Source: Bin80 sp965207565
GTDB lineage: Bacteria > Bacteroidota > Rhodothermia > Rhodothermales > Bin80
Assembly: GCA_965207565.1 (NCBI GenBank)
Contig: CBDBMQ010000031.1
Coordinates: forward strand, 50,538 to 114,537
Direction: 5' to 3'
DNA length: 64,000 nucleotides
Shown here: piece by piece, positions 52,247 to 60,497 of the stretch
Layout of the letters: each line of letters starts with the position of its first letter
Numbering within the stretch: position 1 is the first letter of the stretch
Made by a program: the position numbers and the translations under genes
Notes under the pieces: generated by a model
The model's database searches: none
Seen by the model: the letters and a program-made list of their open reading frames with translations, nothing else
What the model was told of the DNA's origin: nothing

Positions 52247-53839
52247 TCAAAGCTCCATATCTGGGTCCAGGTTTTCAATCACTTCTGAGCATCGACGAAG
52301 GAAAGCAATCCCCATCGCTCCATCAATAATGCGGTGGTCATACGATAGGGACAAGATCATCATATGCCTGATTGCAATGGTATCACCATGGTCTGGATGT
52401 TCGACAACCACCGGACGTTTGATGATGGTCCCCGTTGCCAATATAGCAACTTGAGGCTGCAATATGATTGGAGTTCCCATCAAAGAACCAAGTGACCCCA
52501 CGTTGGTCACAGTAAATGTCCCCCCTTGCAGGTCATCTGGAAGTAACTCCGACGCTCGCGCGCGATGGGCTAGATCACTGGCTGCATGGGTAAGCCCGGT
52601 AATACTTAATCGCCCGGCATTACGGATCACCGGCACAATCAACCCCGACTGTTCCAGTGCGACAGCGACTCCGATGTGATGGTCTTTCCGTAAGAGAATC
52701 TTGTCTCCTTCGACAGAACTGTTGAGCAGTGGAAAGTCACGCAGTGCTTCTACTGCAGCATAGATCAGGAAGGGGGCATACGTCAGCTTCACATTATCGC
52801 GCGCATAAAAGGCCTCCTTATTGGCTTCTCGAATTCGAACCAGTCGCGTTGCGTCCACCTCTGCAAACGAGGTCACATGCGCAGCAATGCGCCGCGACTT
52901 CGTCATATGCTCGGCAATCAATTGACGCATCCGATCCATCTGGATGACTTCCACCCTATCTCCTCCACCACCAGAACTCCGGGGAAGCGATGTTTTTCTG
53001 GCAGGCGGCACAACCTTCTTCTGCGGTTTGGAATAAGGTGCAGCCTTTCGAGATTTTAAATGATCTACGAGGTCCTTTTTTGTGATCCGCCCGGCACGCC
53101 CGGAGCCTTTGATGCCGACCAGCTCCTCCCGGGAAATTTTCTCGGCCTCCGCAATGCTGCGAACCAGTGGACTCAGAAAACGCCCATCCTCTAAATGCCG
53201 TGCCCCCTCCGGCTCGGATGACTCCAGTGATTCAGCCTCTGGTGCAGGCTCAGGCACCGATGCACTTTCAGGGGGGAGTACTGGAGCACCTACACTACCC
53301 TCCGAGCCAATGATGGCAATCGTGGTTCCGACATCCACCGTTTCTCCTTCGGGCACCAAAATCGTCCGTACAATCCCCGCAGCAGGGGCAGGCACATCGG
53401 TATCTACTTTGTCGGTCCCGATCTCCAGGAGTGTCTCATCCAATTCAACGGAATCTCCCTCTTTCTTATGCCAAACAATGACCGTCCCTTCGGTAATGCT
53501 CTCGCCCATTTTCGGCATTACGACGGGGGTATCCTCAACTGTAGACGCGGTCGGCGGTGACGGACTGGAATCCAAGGATATCGATTCCGGTGTCGTTTCT
53601 TCGGTATGAATCACGGCAATCACATGCCCGACGGGAACGGTCTCCCCCTCCGGGGTAAGAATTTTCCCGACGACTCCTGCCACCGGCGCAGGGATATCCG
53701 TATCTATCTTGTCGGTCCCGATCTCCAGGAGTGTCTCATCCAGCTCAACGGAATCTCCCTCTTTCTTATGCCAAACGATGACGGTTCCTTCGGTAATACT
53801 TTCGCCCATCTTGGGCATTGGGACTTCAACCTTTGCCAT
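52247..53839 (-). CDS. Dihydrolipoamide acyltransferase E2 of a 2-oxoacid dehydrogenase, two lipoyl domains
   Basis: 530 residues. Two lipoyl domains (about 4-78 and 107-180) have the lipoylated Lys in EIGTDKIDTDIPAP and EIGTDKVDTDVPAP. A Pro-rich linker follows, then a peripheral-subunit-binding domain (about 226-268, LSPLVRSIAEAEKISREEL, GSGRAGRITKKDL). The catalytic domain has active-site LSYDHRIIDGAMGIAF (His and Asp of HxxxDG). It transfers the acyl group from lipoate to CoA. Sequence alone does not settle succinyl- against branched-chain or acetyltransferase; the double lipoyl form is common in Bacteroidota E2o/E2b. The E1/E3 genes are not in the window. Confidence 0.93.
   Translation of the reverse strand: MAKVEVPMPKMGESITEGTVIVWHKKEGDSVELDETLLEIGTDKIDTDIPAPVAGVVGKILTPEGETVPVGHVIAVIHTEETTPESISLDSSPSPPTASTVEDTPVVMPKMGESITEGTVIVWHKKEGDSVELDETLLEIGTDKVDTDVPAPAAGIVRTILVPEGETVDVGTTIAIIGSEGSVGAPVLPPESASVPEPAPEAESLESSEPEGARHLEDGRFLSPLVRSIAEAEKISREELVGIKGSGRAGRITKKDLVDHLKSRKAAPYSKPQKKVVPPARKTSLPRSSGGGGDRVEVIQMDRMRQLIAEHMTKSRRIAAHVTSFAEVDATRLVRIREANKEAFYARDNVKLTYAPFLIYAAVEALRDFPLLNSSVEGDKILLRKDHHIGVAVALEQSGLIVPVIRNAGRLSITGLTHAASDLAHRARASELLPDDLQGGTFTVTNVGSLGSLMGTPIILQPQVAILATGTIIKRPVVVEHPDHGDTIAIRHMMILSLSYDHRIIDGAMGIAFLRRCSEVIENLDPDMEL
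53401..53519 (-). repeat. Intragenic repeat, copy 2 (second lipoyl domain)
   Basis: 119 bp matching 53701-53819 at 108 of 119 positions (exactly 300 bp apart, that is 100 codons), encoding nearly the same peptide. Confidence 0.9.
53701..53819 (-). repeat. Intragenic repeat, copy 1 (first lipoyl domain)
   Basis: Partner of 53401-53519, about 91 percent identical. The similarity is higher than expected for an old duplication unless homogenised. Confidence 0.9.
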
Positions 53840-53896
53840 GGCATCAAATTTTTGGACTCATCCTCCAACGTACCACTCAACGCCCAAGTTGTTTAC

Positions 53897-54493
53897 TTAC
53901 AGCAGCGGTGCGATCACAAGAGCAACCACTGCAATCAATTTAATCAGAATATTCAAACTCGGGCCAGACGTGTCCTTGAATGGATCCCCTACAGTGTCTC
54001 CAACGATTGCAGCTTTATGTGCTTCGGTGCCTTTGCCTAAAATCACCCCACCAATATCCATTCCCCCTTCAATGCGTTTCTTTGCATTATCCCACGCACC
54101 GCCGGCATTGGACTGAAATATAGCAAACAGAACCCCGGACACAGTAACGCCAACCAGCAGACCTCCCAACATATCTTTACTGATAAAGCCCATAATGACC
54201 GGCAGCAAAATCGCCAACAGGCCGGGCGCAACCATTTCCCGAATGGCGGCAGCGGTTGAAATATCCACGCACTTGGCATACTCGGCGGGAGCCGTTCCTT
54301 CACGTAATCCTGGAATCTCATTGAACTGCCTCCCCACTTCTACAATCATATCGGCGGATGCGCGTCCGACCGCAGCCATTGCCATCGCACTGAATACATA
54401 GGGCAGTGTCGCCCCGATCAGGAGGCCGGCAAGGATATTGGGCTGTGCCACGTTAATTGTCTCAAGCCCGGTCTGCTGCATGAATGCCAGCAA
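53897..54493 (-). CDS. hppA: Membrane-bound pyrophosphatase, C-terminal fragment (frameshifted)
   Basis: The frame that completes the pyrophosphatase begun in 54462-56006. From FMQQTGLETINVAQPNIL it runs through LPYVFSAMAMAAVGRASADMIVEV, GGAWDNAKKRIEGG and HKAAIVGDTVGDPFKDTSGPSLNILIK, the last being the diagnostic C-terminal substrate motif. The stop is at 53897. Read with one base removed from CC at 54487-54488, the two parts form one 702-residue protein of normal length. The TTG and ATG at this end are not expected to be true starts. Confidence 0.85.
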   Translation of the reverse strand: MLAFMQQTGLETINVAQPNILAGLLIGATLPYVFSAMAMAAVGRASADMIVEVGRQFNEIPGLREGTAPAEYAKCVDISTAAAIREMVAPGLLAILLPVIMGFISKDMLGGLLVGVTVSGVLFAIFQSNAGGAWDNAKKRIEGGMDIGGVILGKGTEAHKAAIVGDTVGDPFKDTSGPSLNILIKLIAVVALVIAPLL

Positions 54494-56006
54494 AGAGTGC
54501 GAGCGCCGTCAGTGCCGCGGAACCAATGGCAAACCCTTTCCCGATGGCGGCAGTCGTATTCCCGACGGCATCCAGCTTATCAGTTCTCTCCCGTACTTCG
54601 GCGGGAAGGTGTGCCATTTCAGCGATTCCGCCAGCGTTGTCGCTGATCGGGCCGTAGGCGTCTACGGCTAGCTGAATCCCTGTGACCGACAACATTCCAA
54701 CGGCGGCAATCGCAATCCCATACAAGCCTGCCGTACTGAAAGCGCCAATAATCGCCAATGCAAGTACGAGCGCGGGAATTCCCGTTGAATACATACCGGT
54801 CCCCAAGCCCGAAATAATATTCGTTGCGGCGCCTGTCATACTTTGCTTCGCAATCCGCAAGGTGGGCTGCGTCGTAGTGGCGGTAAAGTACTCTGTCGCT
54901 AAGCCAATCAACACGCCTGCTACCAGGCCAATCAGCATGGCTAGGAATACTCCTAGCGCTGTATAAACCCGTTCACCCACAATACTTGTCGTTGCAGTCC
55001 ACTCACCTGGCAACATCCAGGAGATCACAAAAAATGCGGCTACGGCCATGACTGCACTTGCGCCAAATTCGCCCAGATTCAGACCTCTCTGGGGGTTTCC
55101 CCCTTCTTTGACGCGGACAAAGTAGGATGCCAGGACGGACACAAGAATCCCGACGGCCCCGAGAACCAAGGGAAGAAGTACTGCGCTGATGCTTCCCAGA
55201 GCTGCATTAGATCCCTCAAATACGGTCAGGAACCCAGCCCCCAGCACCATTGCTCCGATGATGGAGCCGACATAACTTTCAAAAAGATCCGCACCCATGC
55301 CTGCAACATCCCCTACATTATCTCCCACATTGTCGGCAATCGTGGCGGGGTTCCGGGGATCATCTTCTGGAATTCCTTCATAAACCTTACCAGCGAGGTC
55401 GGCCCCCACATCTGCAGCCTTGGTGTAGATCCCTCCCCCGACACGAGCAAAAAGTGCAATGGATGAGGCACCGAGTGAGAACCCGGAAATCACCTCAATC
55501 ACCCGAATCGTGGTCCAATCCGTCAACTCGCTATAGGCCAAAAACAGTCCACCAAGCCCCAGAATTCCCAACCCTACCACACATAACCCCATGACTAGGC
55601 CGCCAGAAAAAGCAATGTCCAGCGCAGGAGCCAGACCGGTTCGTGCTGCATTGGTGGTACGGACATTCGCTTTGGTGGCAACACGCATGCCAATGAACCC
55701 TGCGGCGCCACTACAAAATGCGCCGACAAAGAAGGACACAGCAACCATTGGAGATTGCCCTGTATCCGAATCACTTAATAGACTGGTCAAGACCAGAATG
55801 GCCGCCACAGAGACAACAAAGACGGCAATGACACGATACTCCCGATTCAGGAACGCCTGTGCTCCCCGGGAGATATGCCCGGCAATCGTGACCATTTGCT
55901 CGGTACCTGGATCTTGTCTGGAGACCCATCGTGCCCGCATCCAGGCAAATACGAGTGCGACCGCGCCACAGGCACACACCAAAAGAATTAGAGGGATAGG
56001 TTGCAT
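54462..56006 (-). CDS. hppA: Membrane-bound proton/sodium pyrophosphatase, N-terminal part (frameshifted)
   Basis: 514 residues, of which the last nine (GIHAADRA) are out-of-frame. Up to ALTALALFA the sequence matches membrane pyrophosphatases, with about 12 helices and the substrate motif GKVYEGIPEDDPRNPATIADNVGDN and GDVAGMGADLFESY, full of metal-binding Asp. GNTTAAIGKGFAIGSAAL has Ala where K+-independent enzymes have Lys (GNTTKA), so this belongs to the K+-dependent class. The enzyme pumps H+ (or Na+ in some K+-dependent members) using PPi. A +1 insertion at 54487-54488 separates it from the C-terminal 190 residues. Either an assembly error or a loss-of-function mutation. Confidence 0.88.
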   Translation of the reverse strand: MQPIPLILLVCACGAVALVFAWMRARWVSRQDPGTEQMVTIAGHISRGAQAFLNREYRVIAVFVVSVAAILVLTSLLSDSDTGQSPMVAVSFFVGAFCSGAAGFIGMRVATKANVRTTNAARTGLAPALDIAFSGGLVMGLCVVGLGILGLGGLFLAYSELTDWTTIRVIEVISGFSLGASSIALFARVGGGIYTKAADVGADLAGKVYEGIPEDDPRNPATIADNVGDNVGDVAGMGADLFESYVGSIIGAMVLGAGFLTVFEGSNAALGSISAVLLPLVLGAVGILVSVLASYFVRVKEGGNPQRGLNLGEFGASAVMAVAAFFVISWMLPGEWTATTSIVGERVYTALGVFLAMLIGLVAGVLIGLATEYFTATTTQPTLRIAKQSMTGAATNIISGLGTGMYSTGIPALVLALAIIGAFSTAGLYGIAIAAVGMLSVTGIQLAVDAYGPISDNAGGIAEMAHLPAEVRERTDKLDAVGNTTAAIGKGFAIGSAALTALALFAGIHAADRA

Positions 56007-56093
56007 ATGTGTAGGAATTCAAATGAGTCGTGTAAGCAAAGAACTCATATTCGCACGACCGTCTAGGATTTTAATAGTTCATGATGATTGGAC

Positions 56094-56711
56094 TCACCCG
56101 GAAATTTCTTCTGATTGCTTTTCAGAAGCCCGGGCGCGACGATTAAAACGATTCATCGCGGGTACAATTCCTTCTGCTATAAACGTCAGGGCTGCATCCC
56201 GCGCATGGTTAAGTGCAGGGCTGATTGTTTCTCTCTCTTTCTGATCGAAAGAGGAGAGTACATGATCCTTCTGACCGCCCCGCTTAAATTCTTCTCCGAT
56301 CCCGACACGCAGCCTTGGAATATTTTCGTCCCCAAGGGCATCAATAATATTTTGCATCCCATTATGCCCTCCTGCGCTCCCATTTTGACGTAGCCTTATC
56401 GTACCGACGGGTAAATACAGGTCATCCATGACGACCAGAAACTCCCGGCCACTGAGTCCCATACGTCGCTGAAAGCTGCGGGCGGACTCCCCACTTCGGT
56501 TCATCCATGTTTGGGGTTTTGCGACGGTAAAGGCGTGTCCCCGCCAACGCCCTTTCCCCGCAACCGAATTGGTCCGGGAATGGGGGCGCAGGGTGATCCT
56601 ACACCGCTCTGCGATCCGGTCAATCACTTCGTAACCGACGTTATGGCGTGTCCCCTCGTATTCCAAGCCTGGGTTGCCCAATCCAAGGATTACGCACTGT
56701 TTTTGTGGCAT
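56094..56711 (-). CDS. pth: Peptidyl-tRNA hydrolase
   Basis: 205 residues. CVILGLGNPGLEYEGTRHNVGYEV gives the start with the catalytic His (TRHN), AKPQTWMNRSG is the substrate-groove motif with the conserved Asn, LVVMDDLYLPVGTIRLR has the active-site Asp, and GSAGGHNGMQNI follows. The enzyme frees stalled peptidyl-tRNA. It sits in the translation-linked set prs-rplY-pth. The C-terminal tail is slightly longer than average and polar. Confidence 0.96.
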   Translation of the reverse strand: MPQKQCVILGLGNPGLEYEGTRHNVGYEVIDRIAERCRITLRPHSRTNSVAGKGRWRGHAFTVAKPQTWMNRSGESARSFQRRMGLSGREFLVVMDDLYLPVGTIRLRQNGSAGGHNGMQNIIDALGDENIPRLRVGIGEEFKRGGQKDHVLSSFDQKERETISPALNHARDAALTFIAEGIVPAMNRFNRRARASEKQSEEISG

Positions 56712-56740
56712 TACAAAGCCGGAACCGGTTGGTCTGGCGC

Positions 56741-57355
56741 CTATTCCTCAATCTCCTCTTCTGCTTCCTCCTCCTCAACGGCCTCATCATCCACATCTTC
56801 TTTCTCTTCCACGGCACGTGGACGCAGAACCGTCATCAAAATCTGATCCTCCGGTGCATGGAATTCCAAATCCTCCTCCTCAAGATCACGTAAATGAATG
56901 GAATCCCCAATGTCCACCTCACTGACGTCAATATCAATCCGTGCAGGAATATTCCGCGGGAAACAGCTGACGATCAACTCATTCATAACAAACTGAGGTG
57001 ACCCACCCTTTGACTGGCCTACGGATACCCCCAAAAAATTGAGTGGGATGGGAAGCGTCACTTTCTCGCCTGCCTGGAGCGCCTGAAAATCAACATGGAT
57101 GGGACGATCCGTGACCGGATGATAGGCCACCTCCTTCACGATGCACTCCCAGGAGTCGTCCCCAAGACTGACATTCACAATATGCGTCCGGTCCGTAAAA
57201 ATGAGTGGATGCAGGCTTCGTTCACTCGTCACAAAGGGATGCGCATCCACATGACGCCCGTAAAGAACACAGGGAACGTTCCCTTGCCGGCGTGCTGCTC
57301 TGGCAGAAGCTTTGCCAGACGTACGCGCCTGTGCTGAAATCGAAATCACATTCAT
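56741..57355 (-). CDS. rplY: 50S ribosomal protein L25/general stress protein Ctc
   Basis: 204 residues, the two-domain Ctc form: an L25 N-terminal 5S-rRNA-binding domain (GKASARAARRQGNVPCVLYG, KEVAYHPVTDRPIHVDF) and the C-terminal TL5-type domain (VGQSKGGSPQFVMNELIVSC, DVSEVDIGDSIHLRDL). The last 25 residues are almost all acidic (EEKEDVDDEAVEEEEAEEE), a tail seen in halophile and Bacteroidota homologues. It is 15 bases after prs and 29 before pth. Confidence 0.95.
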   Translation of the reverse strand: MNVISISAQARTSGKASARAARRQGNVPCVLYGRHVDAHPFVTSERSLHPLIFTDRTHIVNVSLGDDSWECIVKEVAYHPVTDRPIHVDFQALQAGEKVTLPIPLNFLGVSVGQSKGGSPQFVMNELIVSCFPRNIPARIDIDVSEVDIGDSIHLRDLEEEDLEFHAPEDQILMTVLRPRAVEEKEDVDDEAVEEEEAEEEIEE

Positions 57356-57370
57356 GGATTCTAGAGCTAA

Positions 57371-58309
57371 CTAATTAAATAATGTGGAAACAGAGTCGTC
57401 AGTAGAGATGCGCCGGATGGCATCTGCGAACATCTCGGCAACACTGACAATCTCAATACGGTCAGACTTCTGCTTGAGTGGCACACTATCGGTCACCAAG
57501 AGCTTACTTAAGACAGAGGCCTCAATCCGTTCATAGGCTTTTCCTGACAATAGTGGATGCGTGCATGCGGCCATGATTTCATGCGCTCCGGCATCTCTGA
57601 GAGCATTTGCAGCATTGGTCAGTGTTCCGGCAGTATCAATGATGTCGTCAATCAAAAGCACATTGCGTCCTTTGACCTCGCCAATAATGTTCATGATCTC
57701 TGCTTCATTCGGATGGGGTCTGCGCTTATCGATGACTGCAAGATCTGTATCCAGTCGGTTGGCATAAGCACGGGCCATCTTGATCGCACCTACGTCCGGC
57801 GCAACAACTACCAGGTTTGTCAGACGAATTTTTTGAAAATAGCCCGTGAATACTGCTGAGGCATACAAATGATCCACAGGAACATCAAAAAATCCCTGAA
57901 TCTGCGATGCATGCAAATCCATAGTGAGCAGTCGGTTGATCCCGGCGGTCTGAAGTAAGTCCGCCATGAGCTTGGCGGCAATGGGAACTCTTGGCTGATC
58001 CTTCCGCTCCTGACGGGCATATCCAAAGTAAGGGACTACGGCATTGATCCGGTCGGCAGATGCACGCTTGGCAGCATCAATCAGAAGCAGCAACTCCATC
58101 CAGTTGTCTGCATTCGGGTACGTACTCTGTATAATAAATAGATCCCTTCCCCGGATAGACTCCTGATACTTTGCGTATAATTCTCCATCTGAAAACACGA
58201 CACGACGCAGCTTTCCGAGTGATTGACCGAAAACATCGGCAATCTTTTCCGCGAGCGCTGGGTTACTGCTACCCGTAAAGATTCCAACCGGGGGTTCCTG
58301 ATATGACAT
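57371..58309 (-). CDS. prs: Ribose-phosphate pyrophosphokinase
   Basis: 312 residues from the ATG at 58309; the frame is open upstream to 58600 but crosses a tRNA gene, so the longer start is false. PRPP synthetase motifs: GIFTGSSNPALAEKIA, FGYARQERKDQPRVPIAAK (ATP/regulatory flexible loop), TMDLHASQIQGFF with the catalytic His-Asp, VVAPDVGAIKMARAYA and the PRPP-binding loop VLLIDDIIDTAGTLT. It makes PRPP from ribose 5-phosphate and ATP for nucleotide and His/Trp synthesis. First gene of the prs-rplY-pth set. Confidence 0.96.
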   Translation of the reverse strand: MSYQEPPVGIFTGSSNPALAEKIADVFGQSLGKLRRVVFSDGELYAKYQESIRGRDLFIIQSTYPNADNWMELLLLIDAAKRASADRINAVVPYFGYARQERKDQPRVPIAAKLMADLLQTAGINRLLTMDLHASQIQGFFDVPVDHLYASAVFTGYFQKIRLTNLVVVAPDVGAIKMARAYANRLDTDLAVIDKRRPHPNEAEIMNIIGEVKGRNVLLIDDIIDTAGTLTNAANALRDAGAHEIMAACTHPLLSGKAYERIEASVLSKLLVTDSVPLKQKSDRIEIVSVAEMFADAIRRISTDDSVSTLFN

Positions 58310-58347
58310 TAATCTGTAATCTGTGTATTGTATTGGAACAAAAAGGG

Positions 58348-58418
58348 TTGCCCGGGGAGGACTCGAACCTCCACCGACGGCTCCAAAGGCCGCTGTCCTG
58401 CCATTAGACGACCGGGCA
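58348..58418 (-). tRNA. tRNA-Gln (TTG)
   Basis: 71-nt cloverleaf. Acceptor TGCCCGG/CCGGGCA, D-arm GTC...GAC, anticodon stem GCGGC/GCCGT with loop CTTTGGA (anticodon TTG), and T-arm GGAGG TTCGAGT CCTCC. Discriminator base A, no encoded CCA. It lies between prs and the racemase-family gene on the minus strand, with T-rich sequence after its 3' end. Confidence 0.95.
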
Positions 58419-58505
58419 ATTACGTAATGGTCCTGTTTCGGGTCACGGAACTGCAAAGATAACAAGAAACCTGCACTCCTTTGCTTAAATTTGGGTGAAT
58501 ATTTG

Positions 58506-59264
58506 ATGGAAATTCCAGTTATTGGCATTATTGGGGGAATGGGCCCGCAAGCGGGCCTCGACCTGGCCGCAAAAGTGATTGCGCAAACGCGGGCCGTCAC
58601 GGATCAGGATCATCTTCCGATGGCACTGCTGTCCTATGGCCACCTGATTGGCGATCGGAGTTCCTATGTATTTGGGGAGCCGATCCCAAATCCGGGGATT
58701 GCGATTGCCTCGGTTGCCCGTGAGCTTTCCAATCTGGGGGTTCAGGTTGCGGGGATACCCTGTAATTCTGCGCACGCTCCGCAAATTTTTGACGAGTTGA
58801 CACGGGTATTAAAAGACACCCGCATTCGCATTCTACATCTTATCCAGGAGACCATCCGTCATATCCAGGAAACCTTGCCGGACATGACCCGGATTGGATG
58901 CTTATCTACACTGAGCGTTCATCGCCTGGGCCTGTACCGATCTGCACTGGAAGATGCCGGCTATACACCCGTAATGCCCACCGATGAGGTTGCAGAGCAG
59001 GTAGTTCACCGGGCCATCTTTGATCCCGGGTTCGGAATTAAGGCCCAATCTGCCCCTGTCACAGATCAGGCGCAGGCGATGATACTCTCCGCGGTGGATC
59101 ACTGCTGTAGCAGAGGAGCAGAAGCCGTCATTCTAGGATGCACCGAGCTCCCCCTTGCCGTCTCCCATGCCAGGGACGTCCCCCTGATTGACCCTGCCCT
59201 TGCACTGGCGCGTGCACTGATCCGTGAGACATCACCTCAAAAACTTGCTCCCCTTGAACCTTGA
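58506..59264 (+). CDS. Aspartate/glutamate racemase-family protein
   Basis: 252 residues from the ATG at 58506 (a TTG at 58491 is also in frame). Two-domain racemase fold: start IPVIGIIGGMGPQAGLDLA, first catalytic Cys in AGIPCNSAHA, second Cys in AVILGCTELPLA. These are the two cysteines that take and give the alpha-proton from either face. This start block (GIIGGMGPxA) marks the aspartate racemase (YgeA/RacD-like) branch rather than MurI. The protein would make D-aspartate or a related D-amino acid, possibly for the cell wall. Single gene, with tRNA-Gln divergent upstream. Confidence 0.88.
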   Translation: MEIPVIGIIGGMGPQAGLDLAAKVIAQTRAVTDQDHLPMALLSYGHLIGDRSSYVFGEPIPNPGIAIASVARELSNLGVQVAGIPCNSAHAPQIFDELTRVLKDTRIRILHLIQETIRHIQETLPDMTRIGCLSTLSVHRLGLYRSALEDAGYTPVMPTDEVAEQVVHRAIFDPGFGIKAQSAPVTDQAQAMILSAVDHCCSRGAEAVILGCTELPLAVSHARDVPLIDPALALARALIRETSPQKLAPLEP

Positions 59265-59549
59265 TCCACAGCCATCGTGGCAGAACCAAAAAAGGCAGCA
59301 ATCCGTTTACGGTGGTTGCCTACTACTGTCCGATTCAATCACAGCATCTCAACTGATTCTACACAGCCCTGCTTCCCATGCCCACAAGAGGCGGCACGGT
59401 CCGTATCTTGACCCGGCATTGTGGGGGAACTCCATACCGACGGAGGTAAACGCCAAGCTCACCGAATGCCTGCACAGTAAGCATCAAGTCGTAAATTTGG
59501 GTACAATGGATATGGCATTGCATAGCTTAGGACTGATCTGCCGTCGTTG
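59265..59549 (+). other. Region before the nucleotide-sugar cluster, unassigned open frame
   Basis: A plus-strand frame is open from 59224 to a TGA ending at 59550 that overlaps the ATG of the next gene (TGATG). Its end (AKLTECLHSKHQVVNLG) has plausible composition but no recognised family and no start codon with a ribosome site, so I do not call it a gene. Confidence 0.3.
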
Positions 59550-60494
59550 ATGCTGCGAACTTTGATCACTGGTGGCGCCGGGTTTCTTGGGTCTCATCTA
59601 TGCGACCGACTGCTTAGCGATGGGCACGAGGTAGTCTGTATGGACAACTTCCTAACCGGATCGCCGGATAATATTTCACACCTGGCCGGGCACCCGCACT
59701 TCAGTTTTCTTGAGCATGATGTGACCGAGTACATCATGATTGAGGGGCCGCTCGACTATGTGCTCCATTTCGCGAGCCCGGCATCTCCGATTGATTATTT
59801 GCGCCTTCCGATTCAGACGCTCAAGGTCGGGGCTCTAGGGACGCACAATGCTCTTGGACTTACCAAAGCAAAGAATGCGTGCTTCCTTTTGGCATCCACC
59901 AGCGAGGTATATGGGGATCCGAACACGCATCCCCAAAAAGAGACGTACTGGGGGAATGTCAATCCGGTTGGATTGCGTGGGGTCTACGATGAAGCAAAAC
60001 GGTTTGCGGAAGCCATGACTATGGCGTATCATCGCCATCACAATGTACAGACTCGCATCGTACGTATCTTCAACACGTATGGCCCCCGCATGCGCCTGAA
60101 TGATGGCAGAGCACTCCCGGCATTTATGCGTCAGGCACTCCGTGCAGAGCCGATCACCATCCACGGAACAGGAGAACAAACCCGCTCATTCACCTATGTG
60201 GATGACACTATTGAGGGGATCGTACGGCTGCTCTACAGCAATGTAACCTCCCCAATAAATATTGGGTGCTGCGATGAAATTTCCATCCTTGAGTTTGCGA
60301 AAGAAATTATTGCGCTGGTCGGCAGTACAAGCGCGATTACCCACGACCCACTCCCCGAAGATGACCCAAAAAGCCGACGGCCAGATATCTCCATGGCAAA
60401 CAAGCTCCTGGACTGGAGTCCCAAGGTGGACCGGGAAGAGGGTTTGCGGCGTACGCTTGTTTATGTTCTCGAAAAAATCGGCCAGGTACCCTGA
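59550..60494 (+). CDS. NAD-dependent sugar epimerase/decarboxylase, UDP-glucuronate decarboxylase-like
   Basis: 314 residues from the ATG at 59550. Extended SDR fold: LITGAGGFLGSHL is seen as LITGGAGFLGSHLCDRLL, then MDNFLTGSPDNI, HFASPASPIDYLRLPIQTLK, LASTSEVYGDPNTHPQKE, GVYDEAKRFAEAM with the Tyr-x3-Lys catalytic pair, and RIFNTYGPRMRLNDGR. The HFASPASPIDY and NPVG-RGVYDEAKR blocks are those of UDP-xylose synthase. It would make UDP-xylose, the first gene of the polysaccharide-precursor cluster. A related epimerase specificity cannot be excluded. Confidence 0.85.
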   Translation: MLRTLITGGAGFLGSHLCDRLLSDGHEVVCMDNFLTGSPDNISHLAGHPHFSFLEHDVTEYIMIEGPLDYVLHFASPASPIDYLRLPIQTLKVGALGTHNALGLTKAKNACFLLASTSEVYGDPNTHPQKETYWGNVNPVGLRGVYDEAKRFAEAMTMAYHRHHNVQTRIVRIFNTYGPRMRLNDGRALPAFMRQALRAEPITIHGTGEQTRSFTYVDDTIEGIVRLLYSNVTSPINIGCCDEISILEFAKEIIALVGSTSAITHDPLPEDDPKSRRPDISMANKLLDWSPKVDREEGLRRTLVYVLEKIGQVP

Positions 60495-60497
60495 TCC

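Noticed and set aside
58310..58600. 97-codon N-terminal extension of prs
   Set aside because: It would be translated through the tRNA-Gln gene; the ATG at 58309 gives the usual PRPP synthetase start.
59224..59550. 108-codon open frame before the UDP-glucuronate decarboxylase-like gene
   Set aside because: First 40 bases overlap the racemase gene in another frame, no start with a ribosome site and no recognisable domain; mentioned only as unassigned.
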